From the IMG/VR virus record IMGVR_UViG_3300050129_000104, positions 1 to 26,864 of that record: a stretch of 26,864 nucleotides of DNA; one strand, 5' to 3'. This stretch comes from a virus. The number at the start of each line of letters is the position of its first letter. Within the stretch, counting starts at the first letter, position 1. The notes under the pieces were generated by a model. The model was not told the DNA's origin, did no database searches, and saw only the letters and a list, made by a program, of their open reading frames with translations. Positions 13,996-23,231 of the stretch are shown here, piece after piece. Made by a program: the position numbers and the translations under genes.

Positions 13996-16900
13996 TTCCA
14001 CCAGCACCCAAAACACTGCCCCTGCGTATAGATCACCGTCGCCGGAAGGCTCGTAACGCCCGAGACTATCGTGATCGCCTTCACCGTCGTGCTTGCGCTG
14101 ATCGTAAAGGCCCCTGCATAGAGCGGCGACGCACTCGTCGGCGTGCTCCCGTCCACCGTGTAGTGAATGACGCCGCCCGCCGGACTAACGATGCTGACCG
14201 TCAGCGTCGTCGAGAACTTCTGCGGGCCCGGAATGATGGTCGGCGTCTGGCTGCTCAGCGTGTAGGTCGCCGTGCCCATGGCGCTCGTGATGTACCCGGT
14301 CGCGACCGCAATGGCGTTAATGATCGTGTTTGCCGAGACGCTGATGGGGCCTGAATAGACTGTCGAGCCAGTGTTGGGCGTGGTCCCATTGGTTGTGTAG
14401 TAGATCGTCGAGCTCGGCGTGGTATCGGAGATCACAACCGAGAGCGTCCCGGTGAACGCCTGCGAGCCCGGCGTAAAGAGAGGCGTCGCTGCGGTTGGAC
14501 CGCTCAGCGAATAGACTGCGGTTCCGACCGCGCTTTGCGTAAAGCCGCTCGCCGTGGCAATTGCCTTGACGGTTGTGCTTGCGGAGATGGCAAGGGGTCC
14601 AGAATAAACCGTGGAGGCGGTCGTCGGGGTCGAACCATCGAGCGTGTAATAGACGGTCGGACTGCTGGTCGAATCGCTAATGACTACCGAGATGCTTCCG
14701 GTGAAGGTCTCGGAGTTGGGCGAGAAGGTTGGCGTTGCTGCAGGGTTCGATCCGAGCGTATAGACTGCTTGGCTCGACGTGCTCGTGGTGAGTCCCGACG
14801 AAGTAGCAATGGCGCGCAACGTTGTGGTCGCGCTGAAGGTCAGCGGAGTTGAATAAACCGACGAGCCCGTGGTTGGTACGCTTCCATCCGTCGTGTAGTA
14901 GATCGTCGGCGATGGGCTGGAGTCGGAGATTGTGACAGTTACCGTGCCGGTGAAGCCCTCGGTGGTCGGCGAGAATGTCGGCGGCGCCGTGCAGCCTGGA
15001 GTGCAGCCGTTGATATCGACGTTAAGACTGCCAAAGGTGTATGGAGTCCACGACGCATAATGGCCATCGCTGGGATAGGTCGCCGTATAGTGGTGGGTGC
15101 CCGCGGCGACGTTGGTCAGCGTGAGTTGCGCCAGCGTTCCGTTATCTCCGTAGGTCCCGATGGTGGCCGTGCCGACCGGGGTCCCATTGTCAGAGAACGT
15201 GATCGGGCCGCTGGTCAGCGCATAAGACTCCTTGGAGTTGATCTCAGTCGCCGGCTGGATCACTACCTGCAAGGTGTACGTTGCCGTGGAACCCGAGAAG
15301 GTGCAGTTCGGCCGGCATTGCTGGTTGGTTGCCGTGGGCGTCATCATCAACAGTTCGCCTACGATGGGCTGGAAGCTTGAGGGATAGCTGCAGTTGTATG
15401 GCGTGCCACCGCTGCCGCTTCCGGTCGTGTTGACGCTCGTCCCGGCTGCGAACTGACTCAATAGCGAGGAATCGACAAAGTTCGGGCCCAAGGCGATTTG
15501 CGCGTACTGGTCCTTCGTCACGCTGCACTGCTGTGTCACGCCCTGGTTGGTTCCATTGATGTTGATGTTATTGAGCGACAGACCCATCAGGTTGCTGCTG
15601 TTGAGGCCCTGGAAGGTGAAGTATCCAGAGTTGCCAGTGGTGTAGGGCGCGGTCGAGGGAAGGACGGTGATGTTCGACAGCTTGATGCCGGTATAGAGCG
15701 GGGTCTGCGAGCCGGTGTCGCAGCCATAATTCGTGTAGAACCTCCATGTGTCATGCTCGTTCACCTGGCAAATATCGGTGAACGTGATGTTTGAGACGGT
15801 GCCTCCATTGGAGGTTGAGCTGTTGATGCCAATGCCGGCGCTCTGGACGTTGTTCAGGTTGCCATTCTGCGTGAGGCCGCTTACGACGACGTTGCTGAAT
15901 CCTCCACCCGTATCGCTGCCGATGCCGATCTCGATTCCGGCATAGGTATGGTTATTCAGGATGGAGACGTTCTTTCCAGCGCCGCCGCCATTGGTGCTCT
16001 TCATGGCCATCTGGTTGTCGCCATTGGATATGAAGCTGTCCTCAACCGTGACATTCTGAAAATTGTTTGTTGGGTCAATACCGTCGGTATTGCTGGTTTC
16101 AAATGGGGTGATGATTTTCGCGCCCCAAACGGTCAGCCCGTTTGCCTGCGTACCGCCGTTAGTGCCCTCCCACTCAAATTGAAATTCCGGCCCGGCATGA
16201 AGGGTCGTCTTGTAAAGCGTGAAGCTGCTGGCGTTGACCATGGCTAAGATGTTCGGGCCGTACTGATTTCCACCCTGCGAGTTCGGCGTGCAAGGCGGCG
16301 AGCCGTTGATTGCGCCGCTGTGCTTATTGCAGTAGGCCTGGATCGTGTTCGAGTACCACGAATAGCTTTGCTGGACGCCGCCGACCAAGAGCCGGTCCCA
16401 TCCGCGGCCGTCCAAGCGGCCATAGCCGTAAATCCCGGAGCCGGTTGTGTTCGGCCCCGTGATCCAGTGATTGCATCCGCCGCCCGCGGAGGTTACCACG
16501 CCGCAATTGGTCCCGCCGTAGTCGGCCGGGTTCCTGCTGGCATAAACGCCGACGCCGGGGTCGATCGTGAGACTCACACCCGTGGGGACGGTGATGCGTT
16601 GCAGAAGAAAGCCGTACTTGGTGCCGTCCGTGCTGGGTGCGAGTTCTACCGCTTGGCCGCTCGCGCAGCTATTGAGCGCGTTCTGGACGCGGGTCGTATC
16701 AAATGCCGTCTCCGACGACGGCTCATAGCTGAAGTTATTCGCCGGCAGGTAAGGCGTGACGTTGTAGGGGTCGTTATTGATCGAGGTGCTTGTGCCGATC
16801 GAGAGCACCGCGTTGAGCACCTGGCATACCGGCGGGAAGACGGGCTCTGTCACCGTGCGCGTATCGCCGCCCGATGAGAGTGTGTAGACAGACGTTCCGA

Positions 16901-19900
16901 TGTTGCTCTGCACGAATCCCGAAGCCGTGGCAATCGCCTTGAGCGTGGTGGTAGCCGTCAGCGTCAACGGGCTCGAATAGACGGTCGATCCCGTCGTAGG
17001 CGTACTGCCATCGTTGGTGTAGTAGATGGTCGAGCTGGGAGTCGTATCCGAGATGGTGACGGAGAGGCTTCCGCTAAACGTGGCTGAGGTCGGTGAGAAG
17101 CTGGGCGTGGCCGCGAGAACCGATGGGCTCACCGTCAAGGTGACGGGCGAACTGGTGACCGCGCCGACATTGGCAGTGACGTTCGTCGTGCCGGCCGCTA
17201 CCGCGGTGAAGAGACCGCCGGGCGAGGTCACTGTTCCGGTTGCCGGCGTCCCGCTGGTGAAGGACGCGCGGTTGCCCTGCGAATCGGTCGTGGTGCAATT
17301 GGTCGGCGAGGGCGCACCGCTTCCGGTGTACGTGCAGGTCGCGGTGAGCTGATTCGTTACGCCGATTCCGAAGGTAGTTATTCCACCGGTCGTGGTCACG
17401 GCGATCGAACTGAGGGTGGGACCTGCCGCGCATCCCCTGGTGACCAAGCCCGATAGCTGGGTCACATTGCATAGCCACGCCGGAAAGTACGGGTCGGATA
17501 CGACGCTGCCTGAGACCGGCTGGTAGCCCCATGAGGCGTTGCCGTTTGTCGGCGTGAGGTCCGTGATGAGCGCCGCCATGCAAGCGGGCACGGTCGCGTA
17601 GGAGCTGCAGCTCGGGGCGCTGGGGACGCTTCCCGGGGCGCTGGTAAATGACGGGTTCGTGGTCGTGTTCCCGGGTCCGAAGGTGAATCCGGTGCAGGTT
17701 CCCTGGCAATTCGTGTCGTTCCCGAACGAACTGTAGCCCTGGTTATTCGATACCGTGTTTGTGCCCGGTGACCCGGCGCTGTAGAAGCTGAGGCCATAGG
17801 TGTAAACCGGGTAGCCGCCAACCGTGTTGACCGTCGGCTGCACTATGTTCTTGGAAGCGGTTGCGTTATTGTCCTCCTGGAGAAAGATCTCGCCGAACTC
17901 CGAGGAGACCATTGCGGAATCCTGCGCGTTCGCATAGGCCGTGTTGTTCAGAATGAAGGTGTGGGCCAGGGTGGTCGAGTCAACGCGAAGTCCCGTATTG
18001 CCGTTGTAGAGCGAGATGTTGTTTTCCATCACGCCTTGCTGGGCGTACGAATTAGCATCCCAAGTATCGAAGATTATCCCTTCCCCGTCGGTGGGCGGCG
18101 TGCCCGCGCAGGGGTTCGGGTTCACGTTATGCCAGTCGAACGTCTGCGAAATGTAAATATGGGTGCCAGCCAAGGTATCGCTTTGCACCGGTTCCCAGAT
18201 GGAGATGCCGCTCCCGCACTCGGACGATTCCTGCGATCCGTTGTATGAGATCGATCCGACGACGTTGAAATAATCGACGCCGGCAGATCCGTTTGGAGGA
18301 GACGAGAAGCCGGCACTGTTGCAGCCGTTGGCGATATCGTTCCCGAAAACGATGTGGTGGATGGTCGAGCCGCCCAGCGGGTAGGCCTCGAAGCACGATG
18401 CCGTGCCGCCGGTCGCCGTGGCGACGAAACCAAAGACGCCCCAGTTGGAAGCCGTTATCCCGACGCCCGGCGAGCCGCTGGTGAGGCTCACCGTGCAGGC
18501 GAATGGAGTCGCGCAAACCACAGCCGCGATGTTTTCCGATGAACCCGAGCCGCAGCCCGTTACCGTGCCCCAATTGCCGAAGCCAAGGGCTGTCCCGTAA
18601 GCGCCCGCCGCCGCTGAAATCGTGGTGCCGCAAGCTATGGAGTGGTTAGGGGTAGCCCAGGGCGAACCCGAACTTGTGCCGGAATTCGAATCGCTTCCCG
18701 AGGGCGACATGTAATACGTGGTGGTCGACGAAACGGTGACAGTAAAGCCCGGGCTATTGACACCGGCCGCAGTGGCCGTGATGTTGGACGTGCCGGCGGC
18801 CACGCCCGTGACTATGCCTGTCGTCGACCCCACCGTGGCATGTAAGGTTGTGCCGCTTGTCCACGTTGCTGCGTTTCCCTGAGAATCGGTACTCGGTCCG
18901 GTGCAATTGGTCGGGGACGGCGCCCCGGAACCCGTATAGGTGCAGGTTGCCGTCAAATCGACCGTTCCTCCTACGGCCGTCGTGTTCGCTCCTGTTACCG
19001 CTATCGAGGCGAGCGTGATACTGCCCCCGCCAGTGTCGAGCGGATGCGGATAAACGTAAGGGGTGTAATAACTTGCCCAGCTGTTCGTCCCCACGCACTT
19101 GTAGAGCGTGCTTTGGTCGGTCGCCCAGTAGGCCACGCCGGTCGTGCAGCTTGCGGGGCGCGAAGCGAGCAATCCGCTGCCCGTTCCGCTGCTGCCGGTA
19201 AAACTCCCGGTGTACGCATAATAATCAGTGTTCGCAGCCAGGCCGGGAGCGTACCCGGTGTAATAGGTCGAGCTGGGAAAGCCAGATGAGGGGGTATAGC
19301 TGTTCAGCCATTCATAGAGTGGTTCGAGCGCCTGATTTGGCCAGGTTAACGTACCTGTCGCAGTATCGACTTTGCTTGGCGCCGTTCCATTCAACAGATC
19401 AGACTGCCCGGTTCCCGGTTCATCCAGGCACTTGTAGCCATAGGTTGAAGTGGGTGTTTGATCCCACGCGGATTCATCCCCCGAGAGCCCCGACGTGCTT
19501 CCGCAATATCCCCACCCTCCAGGGGTAGGAGACTGGGCATAGGTGGTATCGGTACTGCGCGTGGTGTGTAGATCTAGAAAGTGCTCGTAGCCGGATGCGG
19601 TATTGTTCCAGACCAGGGCCGTCGCCGACTGCATGTAAAAGAAGTCATACGTCTCGGTCGTCGGCGAAATAGCACCGTTGAACTGGTTTCCGTAAACCTC
19701 CATGCTCCGGCAGCCGCGGATGTCGGCTCCGGCACCCCCCGTGGGGTGCTCGTCCATGCCCACGTTGTTCATGGTGTTATAGCGGATGACGAGTCGGCCG
19801 CCGGAATAGCAGTCATTCATGTAAGAGGCCGATTGCCCGGGAATCGAACCGCTGTTGAAGACGTTGTTCTCAAAGAAGAAGGCGTTTCCGCTACCGAAGT

Positions 19901-20549
19901 TCGTCGCCGTGGCAAAGGAATCATCGCCGAAATAATTGGTATTCGTCGTACCCCCGGGATTGCCCCAGTTGTCATCCCAGACGTCGACTGCTCCACTGTC
20001 TTCAATGATGCTGTGGTCCATGACCCCATACATCCAACCGCCGGAGCCAATTCTCATCGGGGTATTCGGACCGGCATTCAGGTGAAGATGATCAAGACGA
20101 GTACTTTGCGAATATCCGCTTACGGCGACCATGCCGTTGTATTTCACATGGCCTGACCCAATGTTTACCGTCAACCCAGAAAGCCTGAAAAAGGATGATG
20201 CTACGCCCGGACCAAGACAGATCAGGCAATTCTGGTCTGCTCCATCGTTGTCGGTAATCGTTGTGCTGTCCGTTGCCGTGCAGGTTCCCCCGGGAGCGCA
20301 GGACCCGCTTATCGTGGTGGCCCCAATGATGGAGAGGTTGGTATTTCCTGAAGGCACATTGAGTGTGACCTGAGTGGTCCAGTTGCAGCTCCCCGCCGGG
20401 ATATTTACCTGCGTCGTCGAGGTGACAACTGAGTTAAAGGCTGTCTGCACGTCGGCAGCCGAGCAGCTCGCCGCATTAATGGTTTGAGCGCGTACCATCG
20501 GCGCGCAGAGGGCCAGCAGCGCACCCAGGAGCAGTGTGAGTCTTTTCAT
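13992..20549 (-). CDS. Giant secreted multidomain beta-helix protein (tailspike/adhesin-like)
   Basis: 2185 residues from ATG 20549, chosen over a longer in-frame start at 20699 because AAGGAC stands 6 bases upstream and the protein then opens with a clean signal peptide (MKRLTLLLGALLAL...VRA before Gln). Domains by rough residue position: right-handed beta-helix (25-480); BIG2-like Ig (509-606); second beta-helix with a YYMSPSGSDSNSG start like DUF1565 (610-1040); second BIG2-like Ig (1045-1143); one CHB_HEX_C-type repeat (1144-1227); GH28-like beta-helix (1229-1701) with NTDGID near 1486; Ig-like repeat (1743-1846); four CHB_HEX_C-type repeats (1852-2175); a short CFGCWWK end. This mix is typical of Acidobacteriota secreted proteins and suggests polysaccharide binding or cleavage. 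It sits between the DUF2163 and NlpC/P60 tail genes. Confidence 0.87.
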   Translation of the reverse strand: MKRLTLLLGALLALCAPMVRAQTINAASCSAADVQTAFNSVVTSTTQVNIPAGSCNWTTQVTLNVPSGNTNLSIIGATTISGSCAPGGTCTATDSTTITDNDGADQNCLICLGPGVASSFFRLSGLTVNIGSGHVKYNGMVAVSGYSQSTRLDHLHLNAGPNTPMRIGSGGWMYGVMDHSIIEDSGAVDVWDDNWGNPGGTTNTNYFGDDSFATATNFGSGNAFFFENNVFNSGSIPGQSASYMNDCYSGGRLVIRYNTMNNVGMDEHPTGGAGADIRGCRSMEVYGNQFNGAISPTTETYDFFYMQSATALVWNNTASGYEHFLDLHTTRSTDTTYAQSPTPGGWGYCGSTSGLSGDESAWDQTPTSTYGYKCLDEPGTGQSDLLNGTAPSKVDTATGTLTWPNQALEPLYEWLNSYTPSSGFPSSTYYTGYAPGLAANTDYYAYTGSFTGSSGTGSGLLASRPASCTTGVAYWATDQSTLYKCVGTNSWASYYTPYVYPHPLDTGGGSITLASIAVTGANTTAVGGTVDLTATCTYTGSGAPSPTNCTGPSTDSQGNAATWTSGTTLHATVGSTTGIVTGVAAGTSNITATAAGVNSPGFTVTVSSTTTYYMSPSGSDSNSGTSSGSPWATPNHSIACGTTISAAAGAYGTALGFGNWGTVTGCGSGSSENIAAVVCATPFACTVSLTSGSPGVGITASNWGVFGFVATATGGTASCFEAYPLGGSTIHHIVFGNDIANGCNSAGFSSPPNGSAGVDYFNVVGSISYNGSQESSECGSGISIWEPVQSDTLAGTHIYISQTFDWHNVNPNPCAGTPPTDGEGIIFDTWDANSYAQQGVMENNISLYNGNTGLRVDSTTLAHTFILNNTAYANAQDSAMVSSEFGEIFLQEDNNATASKNIVQPTVNTVGGYPVYTYGLSFYSAGSPGTNTVSNNQGYSSFGNDTNCQGTCTGFTFGPGNTTTNPSFTSAPGSVPSAPSCSSYATVPACMAALITDLTPTNGNASWGYQPVSGSVVSDPYFPAWLCNVTQLSGLVTRGCAAGPTLSSIAVTTTGGITTFGIGVTNQLTATCTYTGSGAPSPTNCTTTDSQGNRASFTSGTPATGTVTSPGGLFTAVAAGTTNVTANVGAVTSSPVTLTVSPSVLAATPSFSPTSATFSGSLSVTISDTTPSSTIYYTNDGSTPTTGSTVYSSPLTLTATTTLKAIATASGFVQSNIGTSVYTLSSGGDTRTVTEPVFPPVCQVLNAVLSIGTSTSINNDPYNVTPYLPANNFSYEPSSETAFDTTRVQNALNSCASGQAVELAPSTDGTKYGFLLQRITVPTGVSLTIDPGVGVYASRNPADYGGTNCGVVTSAGGGCNHWITGPNTTGSGIYGYGRLDGRGWDRLLVGGVQQSYSWYSNTIQAYCNKHSGAINGSPPCTPNSQGGNQYGPNILAMVNASSFTLYKTTLHAGPEFQFEWEGTNGGTQANGLTVWGAKIITPFETSNTDGIDPTNNFQNVTVEDSFISNGDNQMAMKSTNGGGAGKNVSILNNHTYAGIEIGIGSDTGGGFSNVVVSGLTQNGNLNNVQSAGIGINSSTSNGGTVSNITFTDICQVNEHDTWRFYTNYGCDTGSQTPLYTGIKLSNITVLPSTAPYTTGNSGYFTFQGLNSSNLMGLSLNNININGTNQGVTQQCSVTKDQYAQIALGPNFVDSSLLSQFAAGTSVNTTGSGSGGTPYNCSYPSSFQPIVGELLMMTPTATNQQCRPNCTFSGSTATYTLQVVIQPATEINSKESYALTSGPITFSDNGTPVGTATIGTYGDNGTLAQLTLTNVAAGTHHYTATYPSDGHYASWTPYTFGSLNVDINGCTPGCTAPPTFSPTTEGFTGTVTVTISDSSPSPTIYYTTDGSVPTTGSSVYSTPLTFSATTTLRAIATSSGLTTSTSSQAVYTLGSNPAATPTFSPNSETFTGSISVVISDSTSSPTVYYTLDGSTPTTASTVYSGPLAISASTTVKAIATASGFTQSAVGTAVYSLSGPTAATPLFTPGSQAFTGTLSVVISDTTPSSTIYYTTNGTTPNTGSTVYSGPISVSANTIINAIAVATGYITSAMGTATYTLSSQTPTIIPGPQKFSTTLTVSIVSPAGGVIHYTVDGSTPTSASPLYAGAFTISASTTVKAITIVSGVTSLPATVIYTQGQCFGCWWK
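14025..14992 (-). repeat. Four tandem CHB_HEX_C-type coding repeats
   Basis: Each unit is about 79-84 codons and runs ATP-FSP...F-G-(L/I)SV-ISD-(T/S)-S-TIYYTTDGS-PTT-STVYSGPL-(I/S)-ASTTVKAIA-A-GF. The YYT-DG anchors fall near 14158, 14394, 14643 and 14893, so spacing is about 236-250 bases. A fifth unit lies apart at 16868-17118. Units differ by many substitutions, so they are old duplications. Confidence 0.8.
16868..17118 (-). repeat. Displaced fifth CHB_HEX_C-type unit between Ig and GH28-like domains
   Basis: Encodes ATPSFSP...TIYYTNDGSTPTTGSTVYSSPL...TTTLKAIATASGF, the same unit as the C-terminal array about 2 kb away. It is placed between the second BIG2-like domain and the GH28-like domain and seems to act as a linker or sugar-binding module. 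Confidence 0.75.
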
Positions 20550-20578
20550 GAAATGTCCTTGGAGATGATTGCAAAGAC

Positions 20579-21511
20579 CTAAACGGCGCTCTGCGGGCTG
20601 GGCACGAACGGAAAGCCGGCGAAGTTCGGCGAGTCGCCCTGATTGATCGGCGCTGCGGTGCTCACATAAAACTGGTCGACACCCGGCGTCGGAGCCCACG
20701 GCATCGACGAATAGATATCGAAGACGCTGTGCGTGTTGCCGTTGCCGTCAACAAACTCGTTGTTGGTCGAGATCGCGCTCCAGAAACCGCCCAGCGTCGA
20801 GCCCGGGTTAGTGCTGACGAAGACCAGGTATCCGGCCACGAACAGGTTGAATGCGTAAATCTTCCCCGGCGTCGGCGAGATGCAGTCCGCAATGATGGCG
20901 TTTGTCGTTGTCCCCACGAATACGTTGAAGATGGGGATTGAAGGGTCGCCCGCAGGAATGGTCGCCGCCGTGTAGCCGGCCAAGGTCGACGTGCTCTCGA
21001 TGACGTTCGCGGGAACCTTCTGCGTCACCACATCCAAGAACGAGTTGATCTGAAATTGAATCTGGTTTCGGCCCAGCGTCGTGTTTGCGATCCGGCCGCC
21101 GAACCATTCGCAGGCGCCGAGCGTGCTCGCATCGCCCGGCGTCGGCATGAAGCATTTCCAGATCCTTACCGGCCAGTTGTCATAGAAGTGCTGGCGGGCA
21201 AGCTGCAGCGGCGTTGCGGTCGCCGCGCTCGAAGTAAAGTCTTGGTTTGAGGGTGACCAGCTTACTGTGGTGTTCTGAACGTCGAGTCCAACCTTGCATG
21301 TGATCGACCCCTTGGAAACCACGGCTGGATAGAACGTTCCCCAGGGCGGATAGATGACCGGTGCCTCGTGGTCGGTCATGAAGATGGACTGCGGGTTATC
21401 CTGGTCGCCGATCAGGTACAGGTGCCGAATGAGAGGGTTGACGGTGCCCGCAAGATACGTGACGACGGATGTGGTTGTGTCAACGCCTGCACCGCTTATG
21501 CACTGTCTCAC
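20579..21511 (-). CDS. DUF2163-like tail assembly protein (GTA gp13-like)
   Basis: 310 residues from GTG 21511, which overlaps the TGA of the 40-residue gene (GTGA). The early part (LIRHLYLIGDQDNPQSIFMTDHEAPVIYPP, given here only as a region near residues 27-56) followed by YPAVVSKGSITCKVGLDVQN and a distinct C-terminal half follows the layout of DUF2163/BR0599 proteins: a T-DH strand, a YxPA strand, then a C-terminal domain with an FVAG-YLVF strand. In GTAs this protein is part of the distal tail hub/baseplate, between the DUF2460 protein and the NlpC/P60 peptidase. Here 5 secreted-type genes separate it from those neighbours. Cys residues are few. Family call is by pattern, not by search. 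Confidence 0.68.
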   Translation of the reverse strand: MRQCISGAGVDTTTSVVTYLAGTVNPLIRHLYLIGDQDNPQSIFMTDHEAPVIYPPWGTFYPAVVSKGSITCKVGLDVQNTTVSWSPSNQDFTSSAATATPLQLARQHFYDNWPVRIWKCFMPTPGDASTLGACEWFGGRIANTTLGRNQIQFQINSFLDVVTQKVPANVIESTSTLAGYTAATIPAGDPSIPIFNVFVGTTTNAIIADCISPTPGKIYAFNLFVAGYLVFVSTNPGSTLGGFWSAISTNNEFVDGNGNTHSVFDIYSSMPWAPTPGVDQFYVSTAAPINQGDSPNFAGFPFVPSPQSAV

Positions 21512-21630
21512 GGTTTCACCGAAATTGCCTGGAAGAAGTAGTAGTCGATTCCCTGGCTATTCGTGTTTTGAATGGTCCACGTAAAGGTCTGGGCCGATGT
21601 GCCGCTCGTGTAGAGCACCGCCGAAGTCAT
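21508..21630 (-). CDS. Very small tail-operon protein, 40 residues
   Basis: ATG at 21630 with AAGGGTGA about 9 bases upstream, 14 bases after the stop of the 528-residue gene; its TGA overlaps the GTG start of the DUF2163-like gene, so translation is coupled. The product contains a TFTWTIQNTNSQGIDYYFFQ segment, a short beta-type pattern with aromatic residues. It could be a remnant of a longer fibre-type gene or a genuine small tail protein. It fills an otherwise empty 130-base gap in an operon with almost no gaps, which supports it. Confidence 0.5.
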   Translation of the reverse strand: MTSAVLYTSGTSAQTFTWTIQNTNSQGIDYYFFQAISVKP

Positions 21631-21644
21631 TAAGAGAATCACCC

Positions 21645-23231
21645 TTACTTCACGGCCAAGGTGCTACTAAAGCACGCGCCGATGTTTTGACTCTGTGTAT
21701 TTTGGGCCGACCAGGTGAGTGCTGCTGAGCCACTTGCCAGTCTATCGGCCATGATGCCCGCATCTTGCTCCAGACCAGATCCCTGGTAGTTATAGAAAGT
21801 ACCCGTACCAGCAGCTCCACAGCCGGTGTTGGTCCCATTCGGGCATATTTCCTCAGCAGTTAAGAACTGCCCCACGTTGATGCCACTGATCGTATCGAAG
21901 TCCTGGTTAAAGTAACTCAGCACCAGGGCCGGAAATCCGCTGGGAGTGATGTGTGCTCCTGTTGCCGTCGAGCTGGACGCACATGAAGTATTTGTCGCAC
22001 ACGGCGTAGACCCGGAACTGCAAGTGGCCGTAGAGTCATAGCCAGATGCTGCGCCTGCCACGTCGAAGAAAACCCACAAGGGATCTAGATCGGATGGGTT
22101 GGCGCCATAGGTCACGGTCACTTTTTCTGTCCCATTGCAAGTGGCCGGATAGTTGGTGGTGTTGTAATACTGGATTGAGAACCCGTCTCCCGAACTGTCT
22201 ACCCTGGTGAGTCCTGCCCAAGTGTTGCTGTTGTTGTCGGTCACCCCTGTGACTGTTGTTGAATCGATGTTTCCCACCAATAAGATCGGTGCGTTGCCCT
22301 GACATGGGAAGTTGACCGTCTGCGTGGTAGCGGTGGAAGCGGTTGAGTATCCCCAACCATTAGTCGATGGATACCCAGAGTTTTGAACTTCCATCGAGAG
22401 TAAGTAAGGGCCGGAAGGATGCGCTGCACCGGCTGTCACGGCTTTGATTGCCAAACCCGCAATGTTCGCACGGGTCACCGCCGAGGCTGCCGTTATTGCG
22501 CCCGTGACCGCGCCAGCGGTTGCCTGAATCCCAGTCTGCGCTGCTGACCAGCCGAGCCCGTCGTTTGTGGCGAGCGTCCACGTCGGCGTAGTACCGGTTT
22601 GAGCTGTATAACTAGTGAATCCGGTGGGCTTGGTACCGTATGTAACGGCGTTTGCGGCAATTAGCAAAAGGTCACCGTTCACGGTGGGCGTCATCGAGGC
22701 ACAGGCCAGCGACGTGCCGCTTGTTACCGTCGCCGCGCACGCTTTATCAACCGCTCCCAGATTGTCGTACTCCCACATGGTCATCTGATTGTGAGTTGCG
22801 CCTGTAGGCGTGGCGAAGGTCAGACTGACGCAATGCGAAGCATGAGTAACCGGTGCGACGTAAAAGGCTATTGTTTGGCTACCCGCTGTTTCAGAAGCAC
22901 CGGAGGGGAGGGAATAAGTATTAGATGAAGAGCCGTCGTCGGTTAATGAAATGTTACTTGTGGCAGATGCCGTGACCACCATGACAATGATAGTGTTTCC
23001 CGACTGCGTAGCGTATGGGAAACATTTAACCATATAATTGTCGGTAACAGCTCCACCGCCCAGATTGGTGTTTACCTGAACGTCAGTCGCCGTTACGATA
23101 GGTCCCTGCACCACAGCAGGCGTCGGGACTGACGTGGCTCCCACGTTAAATCCGGCCTGAACATATTGCCCCAGTGCGATCGCGGGCAACATGCAGCAAG
23201 CCGCCATGAGCGCCCATAGTAGCTTTTTCAT
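21645..23231 (-). CDS. Secreted two-domain beta-sandwich protein, 528 residues
   Basis: ATG 23231 overlaps the previous stop by one base (TGATG). Residues 1-21 are a Sec signal peptide ending IALG before Gln. Two similar beta-domains follow, about residues 40-265 and 275-525: each has a start such as GNTIIVMVV or APILLVGNI, a TDDGSSNTY/TDNNSNTWAGL strand, an AFYV/IQYY strand, a V-VTF/VTVTY strand, an acidic EYDNLGA/FFDVAGA turn and a final ASGS-ALTWSAQ or DLLLIAANA segment. This fold pattern recurs in the tail-tip protein (residues about 325-480) and in many Acidobacteriota secreted proteins. Several Cys pairs (for example ATCSSGSTPCATN) fit an oxidising environment. Likely a surface or virion-associated binding protein; no enzyme motif seen. 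Confidence 0.78.
   Translation of the reverse strand: MKKLLWALMAACCMLPAIALGQYVQAGFNVGATSVPTPAVVQGPIVTATDVQVNTNLGGGAVTDNYMVKCFPYATQSGNTIIVMVVTASATSNISLTDDGSSSNTYSLPSGASETAGSQTIAFYVAPVTHASHCVSLTFATPTGATHNQMTMWEYDNLGAVDKACAATVTSGTSLACASMTPTVNGDLLLIAANAVTYGTKPTGFTSYTAQTGTTPTWTLATNDGLGWSAAQTGIQATAGAVTGAITAASAVTRANIAGLAIKAVTAGAAHPSGPYLLSMEVQNSGYPSTNGWGYSTASTATTQTVNFPCQGNAPILLVGNIDSTTVTGVTDNNSNTWAGLTRVDSSGDGFSIQYYNTTNYPATCNGTEKVTVTYGANPSDLDPLWVFFDVAGAASGYDSTATCSSGSTPCATNTSCASSSTATGAHITPSGFPALVLSYFNQDFDTISGINVGQFLTAEEICPNGTNTGCGAAGTGTFYNYQGSGLEQDAGIMADRLASGSAALTWSAQNTQSQNIGACFSSTLAVK

Noticed and set aside
16320-16877. 185-codon plus-strand frame opposite the GH28-like region
   Set aside because: Composition of a GC shadow, no ribosome site, and the minus-strand frame carries clear motifs.
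20550-20699. In-frame N-terminal extension of the giant gene by 50 residues
   Set aside because: It overlaps the DUF2163-like gene in another frame, has no ribosome site and would bury the signal peptide; ATG 20549 has AAGGAC at the right distance.
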